Shown: in pieces, positions 25,691 through 36,847 of the stretch | How positions within the stretch are numbered: the stretch's first letter is position 1 | Layout of the letters: each line of letters begins with the position of its first letter | Source of the DNA: Pogonophryne albipinna | Taxonomy: Eukaryota; Chordata; Actinopteri; Perciformes; Artedidraconidae | DNA length: 64,000 bases | Reading direction: 5' to 3' | Assembly: GCA_028583405.1 (NCBI GenBank) | Contig: JAPTMU010000410.1 | Location: 62,001-126,000 of the forward strand | Made by a program: the position numbers and the translations under genes | Notes under the pieces: generated by a model | Database searches by the model: none | The model's input: only the letters and a program-made list of their open reading frames with translations | What the model was told of the DNA's origin: nothing

Positions 25691-28507
25691 GTGCAACAAA
25701 ACAGGAATATTAAATGTGGTCTCTTAAACATAAGATCTCTAGCATCTAAAGCAATATTGGTAAATGATTTAATATCAGATTATAATATTGATATATGCTG
25801 TCTCACTGAAACTTGGTTGAGACATGAAGAATATGTCAGCATAAATGAGACCACTCCACCCAGCCATATCAATACTCATATTGCCCGAGGCACAGGCCGA
25901 GGAGGTGGAGTTGCAGCAATCTTTGACTCAAGTTTACTTATCAATACTAAACCAAAATTAAATTATACCTCCTTTGAAAGTCTCGTTTTTAGTCTTACGC
26001 ATCCGACCTGGAAAACTTTGCAGCCAATCTTATTTGTTACAGTGTACCGTGCACCAGGTCCTTATTCAGAATTCTTATCAGAATTCTCTGAGTTTTTATC
26101 AACTTTGGTACTTAAAACAGATAAAGTAATTATCGTAGATGACTTTAATATTCATGTTGACGATGATAAAAATAGCCTTACTGTTGCATTTAACTCTATA
26201 TTAGATTCTGTTGGTTTTTGTCAGAGTGTAAATAAACCAACCCACTGCTATAATCACACTCTCGACCTTGTTCTGACTTATGGTATTGAAATTGAGCGAC
26301 TATTAGTCGAACCGCATAATCCTGCTTTATCCGACCATTTCTTAGTAACTTTTGAAGTACTGTTACTAGACTACAAAGCATTAGTCAAAAGCTCCTGCAA
26401 CAGAAACCTATCTGTTAGTGCTATAGCCACATTTAAGGAAGAGATTCCACCAATATTTAACTCGATAGCATGTCTGCATGTAAGGGAGGAAACTTATACA
26501 AAATGTACACCACCCCAAATTGATCATGTTGTTGATAGTGCTACAGATGCGCTGTGAATACAATTAGACTCTGTTGCTCCTTTGAAAAAGAAGAAAATAA
26601 AACAACATAGATTAGCTCCATGGCATAATGCCGAAACCCGCAAAATAAAGCAAAAGTCGAGACAACTTGAAAGGATATGGCGTTCCACTAAACTTGAAGA
26701 ATCTCGTTTAATTTGGCATATTAATCTCAATGAATATAAGAAAGCACTGCGTAAAGCGAGAGCAGCCTACTACTCTTCATTAATAGATGAGAATAAGAAT
26801 AATGCAAGATTTCTTTTCAGCACTGTAGCCAGGCTGACAGAGAGCCACAGCTCGATTGAGCCTTCTATTCCCATAGCACTCAGTAGTAATGATTTTATGT
26901 GCTTTTTTAACGATAAAATTGTTACTCTTAGAAACAAAATTAATGACCTCTTGACTTTGACCAGTAGTGTTATCAACTCCCGGAAACGTAAGTTCTAATA
27001 TTATACTAGATAGTAAACTAGAATGCTTTTCAGCCATAAACCTTGAACAATTAAATTCAATGATTCTCTCTTCTAAACCATCAATGTGTATGTTAGACCC
27101 AATTCCAACTAAGCTGTTGAAGGAAGTTTTTCCATTAATTAGCACTTCTTTATTAAATATTATGAATACGTCTTTATTATCAGGCTATGTTCCACAATCA
27201 TTCAAAGTAGCAGTGATAAAACCGCTTCTTAAAAAGCACAACCTCGATCCAGAGGTTTTAGCCAATTATAGACCTATTTCTAATCTTCCGTTCCTCTCAA
27301 AAATTCTTGAGAAAGCAGTCACAAAACAGCTGTGTGATTACTTAAAAAACAATGATTTATTTGAAGATTTTCAGTCTGGCTTTAGAACACATCATAGCAC
27401 AGAGACAGCTCTGGTTAAAGTCACAAATGACATTCTAATAGCCTCTGACAAGGGACTTGTCTCTATTCTTGTTTTGCTCGATCTCAGTGCTGCATTTGAT
27501 ACTATCGACCATGATATCCTATTGCAAAGACTAGAGCACTTAGTTGGCATAAAGGGAACTGCTTTAGGCTGGTTTAGGTCCTATCTATCTGAACGCTCTC
27601 AGTTTGTACGTGTCAATGATGAATATTCCACGCAAACCAAAGTTAGCCATGGAGTGCCACAGGGCTCAGTGCTCGAACCTATTTTGTTCACATTATATAT
27701 GCTTCCGTTAGGCAATATTATAAGGAATCATTCTGTAAATGTTCATTGTTCATTGTTACTATATTTATCAATCAAGCCTGATGAAATTAATCATCTAAAT
27801 AAAATTCAAGACTGCCTCAAGGACTTAAAAACGTGGATGACCTTAAACGTTTTGATGTTAAACACGACCAAAACTGAAGTTATTGTACTTGGCCCGAAGA
27901 ATCTACGAAACAAATTATCTAAAGATATACTAACTATGTCCACATAAAATCAATTTCAAGGACCGCCTACTTCCATCTACGTAACATTGCAAAAATCAGG
28001 CATATCTTGCCTCAAAACGATGCAGAGAAACTAGTCCATGCATTTGTTACTTCAAGGCTAGATTATTGTAACTCTTTATTATCAGGGTGTACCAAGAAGT
28101 CAGTCAAGTCGCTTTAGCTGATTCAAAATGCTGCAGCTCGTGTACTAACCAGAGTTAGGAAAAGGGACCACATTACTCCTGTTCTGGCTGCCTTACACTG
28201 GCTCCCTATAGAACACAGGATGGAATTTAAAATTCTTCTTCTCGCCTACAAAGCCCTTAATGGGCAGGCGCCATCTTACCTTAAAGAACTCATTATACCC
28301 TACTGTCCTACTAGGGCATTGCGTTCCAAGAATGCAGGGTTGTTGGTTGTTCCTAGAGTCTTTAAAAGTACAATGGGAGCCAGAGCCTTTTCTTATCAAG
28401 CTCCACATTTGTGGAATCAGCTTCCAGTTTGTGTTCGGGCGGCAGACACCCTATCCGTTTTTAAGAGTGCGCTTAAGACCTTCCTTTTTGATAAAGCTTA
28501 TAGTTAG
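25691..28507 (+). pseudogene. LINE ORF2 (endonuclease + reverse transcriptase), broken
   Basis: The endonuclease part (25,691-26,554) shows LNIRSLASKA, CLTETWL, GRGGGVAAIF, VYRAPG, DDFNIHVDD and LSDHFLVTFEV. It is interrupted by an in-frame TGA at 26,555. The frame resumes (APLKKKKIKQHRLAPW) to about 26,990, then shifts. The RT part (26,990-27,947) has NYRPISNLPFLSKILEKAV, DLSAAFDTIDHDILL and GVPQGSVLEPILFTLYM. At about 27,748 the expected YADD box is missing: HC is followed by SLLLYLS, so catalytic aspartates are deleted. A deletion near 27,940 removes more sequence, and a TAG interrupts the C-terminal region at about 28,115. The C-terminus is readable again at 28,220-28,507. Confidence 0.88.
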
Positions 28508-29444
28508 GGATGATTAGACTCAGCCCCTAGTTTTGCTGATATAGGCTTAGTTTGTCGGGGGACATCTTACTTCTTACTTCTTCTCTGTCTATACCTGAGT
28601 ACTCTAGTTATTAACCCGCTTCAACATGTCTTTTTTGGTGTCAATCCCGGACCGGAGTTGGATGTTGCCGGGCAAAGCCCTTCTTAGTTATGTGGTCCTT
28701 GATCAAATTGATTGATTCGTATTCATCCCTATTATACCAGATTTCCAAAAGTGCCTACCTTTAAAATGTATTATCTTTCAATTTACACACGGCATCTATT
28801 GCACGTCTGTCCGTCCTGGGAGAGGGATCCCTCCTCTGTTGCTCTCCCTGAGGTTTTCCCATTTTTCCCTTTAAACTGTGGGTTTTCTTCGGAAGTTTTT
28901 CCTTGTACGATGTGAGGGTCTAAGCAAAGGACAGAGGGTGTCGTATTGTCATAGTGATATTCTGTACAAACTGTGAAGTCCACTGAGACAAATGTAACAT
29001 TTGTGATATTGGGCTATATAAATAAACATTGATTGAACTCTAAATGAGCTGATTGTAATCTGCTGCAAAACACAAACAATATGCAGGAATGTGAGTCTGT
29101 TTCAAAGGCCTTTTTCTTTTAGTTTGATGATATAAACAGAACAGAATCAAACTGAAAACATCGTAAATATTCTCTATATTAATAAGTCATTGGTTCTTCT
29201 TTTAGACCAGAACAGACTGATAACTCAACAGGAACTATCAAAAACATCCCAATGGAAGTTTAAAGAAACTACTACAGATTAATCAGTCAGTGGTTATAGT
29301 ACACATCAGAAAAGTAGTATGACAACAACATTAAACATATTCAAAACTTCTGTTGATAAAGATGGAGTTTAGATGAAGTCATGTATGAACATTGTCAAAC
29401 AGAGTTTAGACAGACAGATTTTTCTCATGTGAATTGTCGAAGGA

Positions 29445-30779
29445 CTAATTAATTGTCCTCTTTTTTTGTTGTAGATTGACTTGGAAAATGTCAGGTTCAG
29501 AAGAGTCTCCAGGGTTGTCCTCAGTCTCTGGTTGTAAATGTCTCTCTGGATCTGAGTTCCTGGCTGGTTCTGGCCCTCCACAGTCCTCTCCATCAGCTTC
29601 TGTTTCCATGTGTTCAGCTGAGCTGCTGGCTGGAGGCTCTGCCTCCCTGTTCTCCTCAGTTTTGAGTTTGATGAAGCTGTGAGGACTGACTACCAACACA
29701 TTCATGTTTTTTGACCTGACGACTCCAGGTAAATCTTTTTTCACAAACACTGCAGCTGAATGGTTTCTCTCCTGTGTGGATTCTTATATGTCTCTTTAAA
29801 TCTCCTCTCTGTGTAAAAGATTTCTCACAGACTGAGCAGCTGAACGGTTTCTCTCCTGTGTGGATTCTCATGTGTCTCTGTAAATCTCTTCTCTCTGCAA
29901 AAGATTTCTTACAGACTGAACAGCTGAATGGTTTCTCTCCTGTGTGGATTCTCACGTGTGCAATTAAATTCCCACGATCTGCAAAAGATTTCTCACAAAT
30001 TAAGCAGCTAAATGGTTTCTCTCCTGTGTGTATTCTCATGTGTCGTTGGAAATGTCCTCTCTTTGGAAAGTATTTCTTACAGACTGAACAGCTGAACGGT
30101 TTCTGTCCTGTGTGGATTTTCATGTGTGTCATTAAATCTCTTCTCTCCGCAAAAGATTTCTCACAAATTATGCAGGTAAATGGTTTCTCCTCGGTATGAA
30201 TTATGATATGTCTATTCAGACTTGACTTGCGGCCAAATCTTTTCGCACACTGAGAGCATCTAAAGGGTTTCTTTCCAGTCCTACGTCTTGAATCACTGAC
30301 ATGGTCTTGTTTATTCTCTGAGACTTTGAACCAGGTTCTCTGGTCTTCTTCCAATCAGCACTGTCTTCAGTCTCAGGTTCAGAAGAGTCTCCAGTCTCAG
30401 GTTCAGAAGAGTCTCCAGGGTTGTCCTCAGTCTCTGGTTGTACATGTCTCTCTGGATCTGAGCTCCTGGCTGGTTCTGGTCCTCCACAGTCCTCTCCATC
30501 AGCTTCTGTTTCCAGATGTTCAGTTTGTCTTTGATGAAGCTGAGAGGACTGAGGTTTCTCTTCATCATCTTCACTCTTCACAGGGACAGGAGTGAATGTG
30601 GACTTGGTGCATCAGCCTCCTCCAGCCCTTGAAGCTGCTCTCCCTCCTGACTGCTCCAGAGTTCCTCCTGTTCCTCTTTAATGTGTGGGGGGGCTCTGGG
30701 TCCTCCTGGTCCAGACTGGAGCTCCACTCCTGCTGCTCAGGGGGAACCTCTTCTTTAACCACCACCAGCTGCTGGACGT
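29445..30779 (-). pseudogene. C2H2 zinc-finger protein, last exon, frame-broken
   Basis: The exon starts after a good acceptor (tttcctacag) at 30,779 with DVQQLVVVKEEVPPEQQEW, the standard second-exon opening of a large teleost zinc-finger family. A linker follows (KSEDDEEKPQ, ETEADGEDCGGPEPAR), then six C2H2 fingers and a degenerate C2HC seventh between TGKKPF and about 29,695 (TGEKPF-type linkers). The tail repeats the GEDCGGPEPAR segment. The frame breaks in at least four places: an extra ac near 30,683, one base short near 30,615, a shift between about 30,350 and 30,300, and a shift just after the seventh finger near 29,690. Only the finger block (30,354-29,656) is continuous; read alone it would make a 232-residue finger protein. 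Such proteins bind DNA in the nucleus. Exon 1 is at 51,487-51,673. Confidence 0.85.
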
Positions 30780-31056
30780 CTGTAGGAAACGGGAAACACA
30801 TTCAGAGAAACTGTTGAGTATTCAAATTTGAAATCTAACCACGATGTTCCGCCCACTGTGTATTTGTGTTGGCTCAATAGTCTGTCAATTACACCTTTTT
30901 CCAGATGCCCTGGAGAGTTTCAGGACAATAGGTGAGTTAGTACGGTAGCTGGTCTAAAACGTAGTTTCACTGCCGCTTAGCAGGCGTCTGCCGTTCAAGG
31001 AGTGTACAAAAAAGTAAAAAAATCTGTCCTGCTTAACGGTTCCTAAACGCGGTAGA

Positions 31057-31108
31057 CCCTGTATTCTACGGGTCCGTCTGCGCCGCGGCGACCCGGTAGA
31101 ATACAGGG
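31057..31108. other. Short perfect-like hairpin
   Basis: ccctgtattctacgggt at 31,057 pairs with acccggtagaatacaggg ending at 31,108, with a single-base bulge and a GC-rich loop. It could be the tip of a foldback element or a relic of transposon ends. No gene is attached. Confidence 0.6.
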
Positions 31109-31312
31109 TGACCAGGGGCGGACTGGCCATCTGTGTGTTCTGGAGAATCACAGAACGGCTGGCTCGGTTCGCTGACGGCCGGCACCGCCCTTAACTTTTT
31201 TTTAAAGTTGCGCTGACAGGCGACAGAGGTCCACTGTTGCCCCGCAGCGAAGCTCCCCCCCGCCCTTCCCGTAGGACAGTTCACGAGCTCAGTCACTTCA
31301 TAACACCAAAGA

Positions 31313-31420
31313 TGGTTCGCGGTAAACGCTCTAAAGTGTGGCTCCACTACACTAATAAAGAAAAAGACAAGGTGCAATTATTAACTTGCCACAGTGCAAT
31401 GCCTGTGGAAAGTTAATAGC
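31313..31420 (+). pseudogene. BED zinc-finger remnant of a hAT transposase
   Basis: An ATG at 31,313 opens MVRGKRSKVWLHYTNKEKD followed by decayed sequence. It resembles the start of BED-finger hAT transposases such as the one at 41,601 (RRSKVWVHF). An end-like stretch, gaatcgatacatttcagacc to about 31,640, suggests a decayed hAT copy. No target-site duplication was found. Confidence 0.4.
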
Positions 31421-31639
31421 TTGCCACAGGCATAGCTCAGTTCAAATAAAGCACAGCTATTGTGCAATTCATTTGTATTGCATATATTTTTTTATTTGTA
31501 AAAATTTCAGTTAAAGCTTAAAAGAATAAAGATATGTTTGTCCATCCAAACGTTTGACCTCTTTCTTTTTACAATTTTGGAATCAAAACGGGGAATCAAT
31601 AAGAATCGGAATCGATACATTTCAGACCATCCCATTCCT

Positions 31640-32560
31640 ACATAAGACCAATGATCTAAACATTCTGACTTTTCTTCTCAAAATCCTGAGTTTTTCAGAA
31701 TATCTTTAAATGCTGGCCTTTTCAGAAAACCTCAGAATTTTCTTAAAATCAAAACATTCTCACTTAAATTCTCAAAATTCGAACACATTTTGTCAAAATC
31801 CTGACGTTGCTTCCTGACTTTTCCGGCCGCGGCTGTACAATAACATGTTTTTTTGGTTTGTTTTCTTTGTCACACGAATATCAAATCGGTCGGTGATGCA
31901 GATATCAGGGAACAGAAGTGACCCAACTATTATTATACATCCATGCCCCAAACACGGAGCAGCTTTCTCCACCAACACAAGCAACACCAGCCCAGCACCA
32001 GAGGACAGAATGACCCGCTCTGAATCAGGCCGTGCCGCTGCGGCTCAGAGACACACGTCGATTTACGTTTTGTTTTTAAAACTCTACCTTTTACAATCAT
32101 GTCAGGTGGATTTAATCAAGTCTTGGATTGCAGAGTATAACTGTCCTCTTGCTATTTTCATACGATAAATGCGTGTGTAAAGCTGTGAAGGCGGGAGGAA
32201 AGCTTCTGCGATCACCGTCTCTCCTCTGTTCCTCCAAACCCCCTCCCTGAAAACACTGAGTGACAGGCTGACAGGAACCTGATAGAAACTTTATTATTCA
32301 TTTAAAGAGCTTACGAAATTAAGGACAATACTGTTCTTATTACGATAATATATACTATTATTAATGGGAAATCATTTGTCATTAATGACAATATGCCCGC
32401 TGTATTTATAAATCGTGATTTATTACAACCTTTCCATGCTCGCTTCCGATGTTACACGACCGCTTGAAACAAAACAGCTTTCGCCGGTTAGTGGCGTCAC
32501 GCACCGTCACAAGTAGAACATTTAATGGCTGATGTCGGACTCTGGAGACAGAATAGAGTG
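31640..32560. other. Intronic filler, nothing recognised
   Basis: Degenerate sequence with words repeated loosely (aaaatcctgag, tcagaa). No gene or named repeat was supported. Confidence 0.4.
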
Positions 32561-32561
32561 A

Positions 32562-32811
32562 CAGTGAGTCGTCAATAGATTCAGGGCACTTTCAAGAAGA
32601 GGAGGATTTTATTGAAGAGGATGCCGGTGTGGTGGAATCAGATCATGCGGGCGAGTCTAACGTGGTGGAACCATACCAGTTTGAGCCACAGTAGTCCAGT
32701 AGCGGTAGAGATACAGACGGGAGCGAACATGGGGGTGATGATCCTGGATTTGGCGGAGATCCGGTGCGGCAACAGAACACAGACTGGTATACATTTGACT
32801 TTAATTCATAG
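32562..32811 (+). pseudogene. Acidic open-frame remnant (transposon-associated?)
   Basis: A frame reading DSESSIDSGHFQEEEDFIEE, then VEPYQFEPQ, a stop, and further GGDDPGFGGDPV and QQNTDW. The EPYxFEP...NTDW pattern recalls the N-terminus of fish proteins with a P2X7-type C-terminal zinc domain, which are often multiplied in teleost genomes. The diagnostic Cys-rich part does not follow, so the assignment is tentative. Confidence 0.25.
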
Positions 32812-33017
32812 AGATTCTCAATAAATAGTAAATCAATAATAATAACTCTGCTGAAAAAACCAGCTTAGATAAATGTAGCTGGTCAGGCTGTTGAAATTCA
32901 CCAGCCAGTAGATATTAGGTTGGAATGGTTGGCTGGAGAGGGGTTTTGGACACTTTAGCTGGCCAGGATGGCTGGTTAATCTATCTATCACCAGCTTATG
33001 TTAAATAATAGTATTAA

Positions 33018-33463
33018 TTATAAAACGGATAAGTCAAATCAAGCAATCTGATTGGTTCTTAGCCGTGATATACTGAGCGTATATCACGGGTAGAATTGTA
33101 AGTTACTTTTCACAACAAGTCAGTATCCCTCCGCGTCTGAGAAAAACACTATACCGTTGGGCTGAAAAGCAAACTGCTAGCAGTTTGCTTTTCAAACTGG
33201 AACAAGAAAGCAGCGGAGAAGTAACGGGGCAGAAACCCTCCTTTTTACGCAGCGGTCCAGACATAGACATCAAACAACGACACATATTCAGTGTGCAGTT
33301 CCTTTGACATTCGGCAGGATATCTAGATACTTCCCAAGGTTTGACATCATGAATTGTGCTACTTTTAAAGCAAGCAACGATGTTTTCAAATCTGTAATCA
33401 AAGAGGTCCGCAAAAACACTATCGACCAATCAGATTGCTTGATTTGACTTGTCCGTTTTATAA
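33018..33463. mobile_element. Foldback MITE with internal palindromes
   Basis: The outer arms are inverted over about 45 bp: ttataaaacggataagtcaa at 33,018 and its complement ending 33,463, including aagcaatctgattggt. Inside are ccgtgatatac/gtatatcacgg at about 33,064-33,090 and a perfect 30-bp palindrome at 33,164-33,193 (gaaaagcaaactgctag as left half). A related ccgtgatatatgctcattat motif stands at 34,139. No coding capacity. Confidence 0.75.
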
Positions 33464-33554
33464 ATATATTTACATTTCTTCCGTTACAAAACAAACTTAC
33501 AAAGCAAAAGATGGAAACATTTAAGATTAACTTCGACCTCCGGGGGGTCTCACT

Positions 33555-33707
33555 ATGGAGGAGTGGATTGAGGAGTGCCTATCTCCAGAGAGAAACGACG
33601 ACATGCAGAGCTACGTGAAGAGCAGGCAGACCAACTGGGAAAGTAGCACCATTCAAAAGCTTTCTGATGCGGGTCTTGAAACAAAGCAGAGAGATGATGA
33701 CCGTTAG
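33555..33707 (+). other. Unrecognised 50-codon open frame
   Basis: It begins MEEWIEECLSPERNDDMQSY and ends with TAG at 33,707. Its composition looks protein-like (acidic and polar, no low-complexity). It may be a fragment of a transposon-derived gene. No family was recognised. Confidence 0.2.
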
Positions 33708-35035
33708 TGGCCACAGGTGCGAAAGCTCTCTCCAGAGCTACTGGAAGCCCAATCTCGGGGACCGGAGAAAGTGGAGCAATATTCTCACCACGCCGAGCAA
33801 CAGCCAGAACAACCTCAACCTATACAAGTAACCCGTAAGCCATGCTACTGATGCTGGACAGGTTTTCAGTGGCTGCACAATAAACGGCAACAAACAAATG
33901 AATGTAAATAAATAGCCAAATAATGGATCAACGCTCTCTGTCTGATATGTTCGCCAGCTGTTAGTGTTGTTGCATAGCAACCACCTCACACTATGTTTCG
34001 TGCAGAAGGCAACGGAGGGACTATTTTATTTTGAACATCATTATTTACTAATAAAAACTATTTAAATTAGAGTGTGTATTTTTCTTTCATATTGCCACAC
34101 TTGGTAACCGTTTTATAAAAGCAATAGCTCACTTCAGGCCGTGATATATGCTCATTATATCACAGCTAAGGGGCGTGGTTCGGCCCGACGCGAAGCGGAG
34201 GGTCGACAACCCCCTTAGCTTAAATATACCATGCTAAAGATTGCTAACTCGGTAATATAAGATAAGGTATAGATAGGAGTTTATAAAATCGACAAGTTAA
34301 AATTATTTGTTATTGTTTGTGATGCTAATGATTTTTTGAAATATATACAGTTCTGTTTCATGAGTGTTGAGAGCTGTATCCATACATCCCTTAATTTCCC
34401 CTCAAAGTGTCACAGATTGATGCATTTAACTTCAACATTAAAAAAATCATTCCCAGTACTGCATGCCCCCTAGAGCAGGGGTTTTCATAGTGTGGGAAGG
34501 TGAGCCTCCCCTCAGAGAACATAACAGCCGCACCCCCACTCCCAATTATTATTGCTATTATTATTATTGTTGTTGTTGTTGCTATAATGCAGGGGTATTC
34601 AATTGCATTTCAAAGAGGTCCAGTAAGAGAAAATGAAGACTGTTTCTCTCCTCTTGTCTCGTCTCTGTGTTTGAATCTATCGTGTTTTGGCCGAGTAGCG
34701 TCACCTCCTTAAAACATTAAACAATAACTTTTTTGTCTTATGTTTTAAACATATTGTATAAAAACGATAGTTACGTATGTAACTACGGTTCTATGAATGC
34801 TGGATGTACGCCAGAGGCGGTGCTTTAGCACTGGATATCTTCTGTCCTCGCGCATGCACAGGCGATATTTACTATCAACAAGTCACGTGTGACCTCGTAT
34901 GACCCCGGAAGGCATAAGTTCCGGTGCCGTCAACGAGTTCAGTCCTATGGAATTCTTCTCGCAGAAACACGAAATTCCGAGTGACCAAGAACTCTGGCGG
35001 TCATCCAGTATCCATAGAACCGTAGTTACATACGT

Positions 35036-36168
35036 AACTATCGTTCCATTTCATCCTTACTGACCGCCAGAGGCGGTGCTTTAGCACTGGATGACCTATA
35101 CCAACAGTCACGAGGAAGTCTGAATTCCCCACCCTATAAGGATGGCCTAGGCGGACTCTGCAGGAGGACCACACCCAGCGGGTGAGGGGCGGCAACATTC
35201 ATGCTGTAGTATCTGACGAATGTGCTCTGAGATGCCCATGGTGGCCGCAGCACATATGTCCTCCAGGGGCACACCTCTCAAGGTCGCCCATGACGTGGAG
35301 GACACTCCTGGTAGAGTGGCACTTTACTCTGGGTGGCAAGGGACGGTCATTCGCCCTGTATGCCTGGGCAATGACGTCCACGATCCAGTGGGACAAGCGC
35401 TGTTTTGAGAGCGCACGGCCCCTTCTAGGACCACCATAACACAGAAAGAGCTGTTCAGACTGATGCATGCCTGCGGTAGTCTGGACATAAGCTCTAAGGG
35501 CCCGCACAGGGCATAGGAGTCTTGACCTCTCTTCCCCCTCTCCTGATGGGGGGTCAAACCGTGCCAGCTGGATAGGCCGATTAAAATGAGAGCGTGCCAG
35601 CACCTTAGGGAGGAACGCGGTGTTCGGCCATAAGGTGACACCTGAGCCATCTGAGTTCCACCTCAGACACGAGCTGTTCACGGACAAGGCCTGAAGCTCG
35701 CTTACACGCTTTGCTGAGGTGATGGCAAGAAGGAAAGCAGTCTTGGCTGAGCCACCTCGGTTCTGCCTGTAAGGCATCCAGCACCAAGGGCAGATTCCAT
35801 GTAGGGGCCCTTGGGATGTTCGGGGGGAGAAGTCTCAGTGCTCCCCTTAAAAAGAGGGATACCAGCCTATGGCTCCCCACTGTGCTGTTGTCAACCCTTG
35901 CATGTTGAGCTGATATAGCAGCCACATACACCCTGACGGTAGCGGGACACCGGCCGTCATCCAGGAGGGACTGCAGGAATTCAAGGGTAGTAGGCACCGA
36001 GCAATGTACTGGGTCCTCATTTCGCCCTTGGCACCAGTCAGAGAACAGTTTCCACCTGTTTTCGTACTGTTTACGAGTAGATGGTGCCCTAGCATTGAGA
36101 ATAGTCCTCCTGACAGGCTCTATGCAGTCGCTCAGCAGTGGGTCGGGCCCTCCAGTGGCCAGACCCAC
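35036..36168 (-). pseudogene. DIRS tyrosine recombinase, frame-broken
   Basis: The N-terminal (core-binding) part from 36,168 has ARAPSTRKQYENRWKLFSDW and PATVRVYVAAISAQHA. A frame shift near 35,790 leads to the catalytic part: TSAKRVSELQALS (Arg), then KCHSTRSV (HxxR box). Beyond it two more shifts occur within about 100 bp. LRGVPLEDICAAA lies in one frame and STFVRYYSMNVAAPHPLGV, carrying the candidate catalytic Tyr, in the next. All the catalytic residues are present but spread over frames. Such recombinases integrate circular cDNA. Confidence 0.82.
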
Positions 36169-36847
36169 AGCTGGAGGCGGCAGGGTCGGGGTGCCATATT
36201 CGACCCTCCAGCTGAGACAAGAGGTCCTTCCTGTTGGGGAGACGCCAAGGTGTCCCGCAACAGAGTCTGTGCAGCAGGGAGAACCAAGTCCTGGCTGGCC
36301 AGAAGGGGGCCACCAGAAGAAGCCTGTGGCCCTGATGAAGCACTCTGAGGAGTGTTGGTAGGATCAGAGGGAGGGGTGGATAGGCATAGAGAAGACACCC
36401 TGGCCATGAATGAGCCAGGGCGTCCTGACCCAAAGGGCTGGTTTTCTCCCTCAAGGAGAACCACAGGAGGCAGTGGGTCGACATCTTCGAGGCAAAGAGA
36501 TCTACCTCTGCCCTGCCGAAGAGACCCCAGATGTTGGCTACCACCTCTGGATGAAGCCGCCACTCCCCTGGTGGAGGCTTGTGACGGGAGAGGGAGTCTG
36601 CGACTTGGTTCTGCTCTCCGGGCAGATACATTGACCGTAGGCTGGCCAGGCAAGGAGCTGCCCAGGTCAGGAGAGTCTGGGACACCTCTAGCAAGCGTGC
36701 AGATTTGGTGCCCCCTTGGTGGTTTATATGATACACCGTTGTAGTGTTGTCCGAGCGGACAAGCACATGCCTCCCCCTCAGGTATTCATGCACAGGTCCT
36801 CCGAAAGGCCCTCCCTCAGATGCTCGAGGCCAAGACAAGAGGGGCAA
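36089..36847 (-). pseudogene. DIRS RNase H domain, partial pol
   Basis: Open for 252 codons with HVLVRSDNTTTVYHINHQGG, VSQTLLTWAAPCLASLRSMY, PGEQNQVADSLSRHK and EVDLFASKMSTHCLLWFS. These are the RNase H and connection motifs of DIRS pol. The upstream RT core (with the YxDD motif) is absent from the element, so this is a truncated remnant. It overlaps the start of the recombinase frame, as is usual in DIRS elements. Confidence 0.82.

Larger units (their letters stand above)
24420..29037 (+). mobile_element. Near full-length L2/CR1-like LINE
   Basis: The order is a 5' region, ORF1 with SGNH esterase (24,643-25,500), ORF2 with APE endonuclease then reverse transcriptase (25,691-28,507, broken), a 3' UTR, and an attgattga-type tail near 29,030. 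The left boundary is approximate. A 3' end of the same family stands alone at 19,550-19,802. The two-ORF layout with an esterase ORF1 is known in the CR1/L2 groups. It is not mobile by itself now. Confidence 0.85.

Noticed and set aside
29774..30199. Plus-strand repetitive frame (FSPVWILMCLCKS)
   Set aside because: Antisense shadow of the zinc-finger array.
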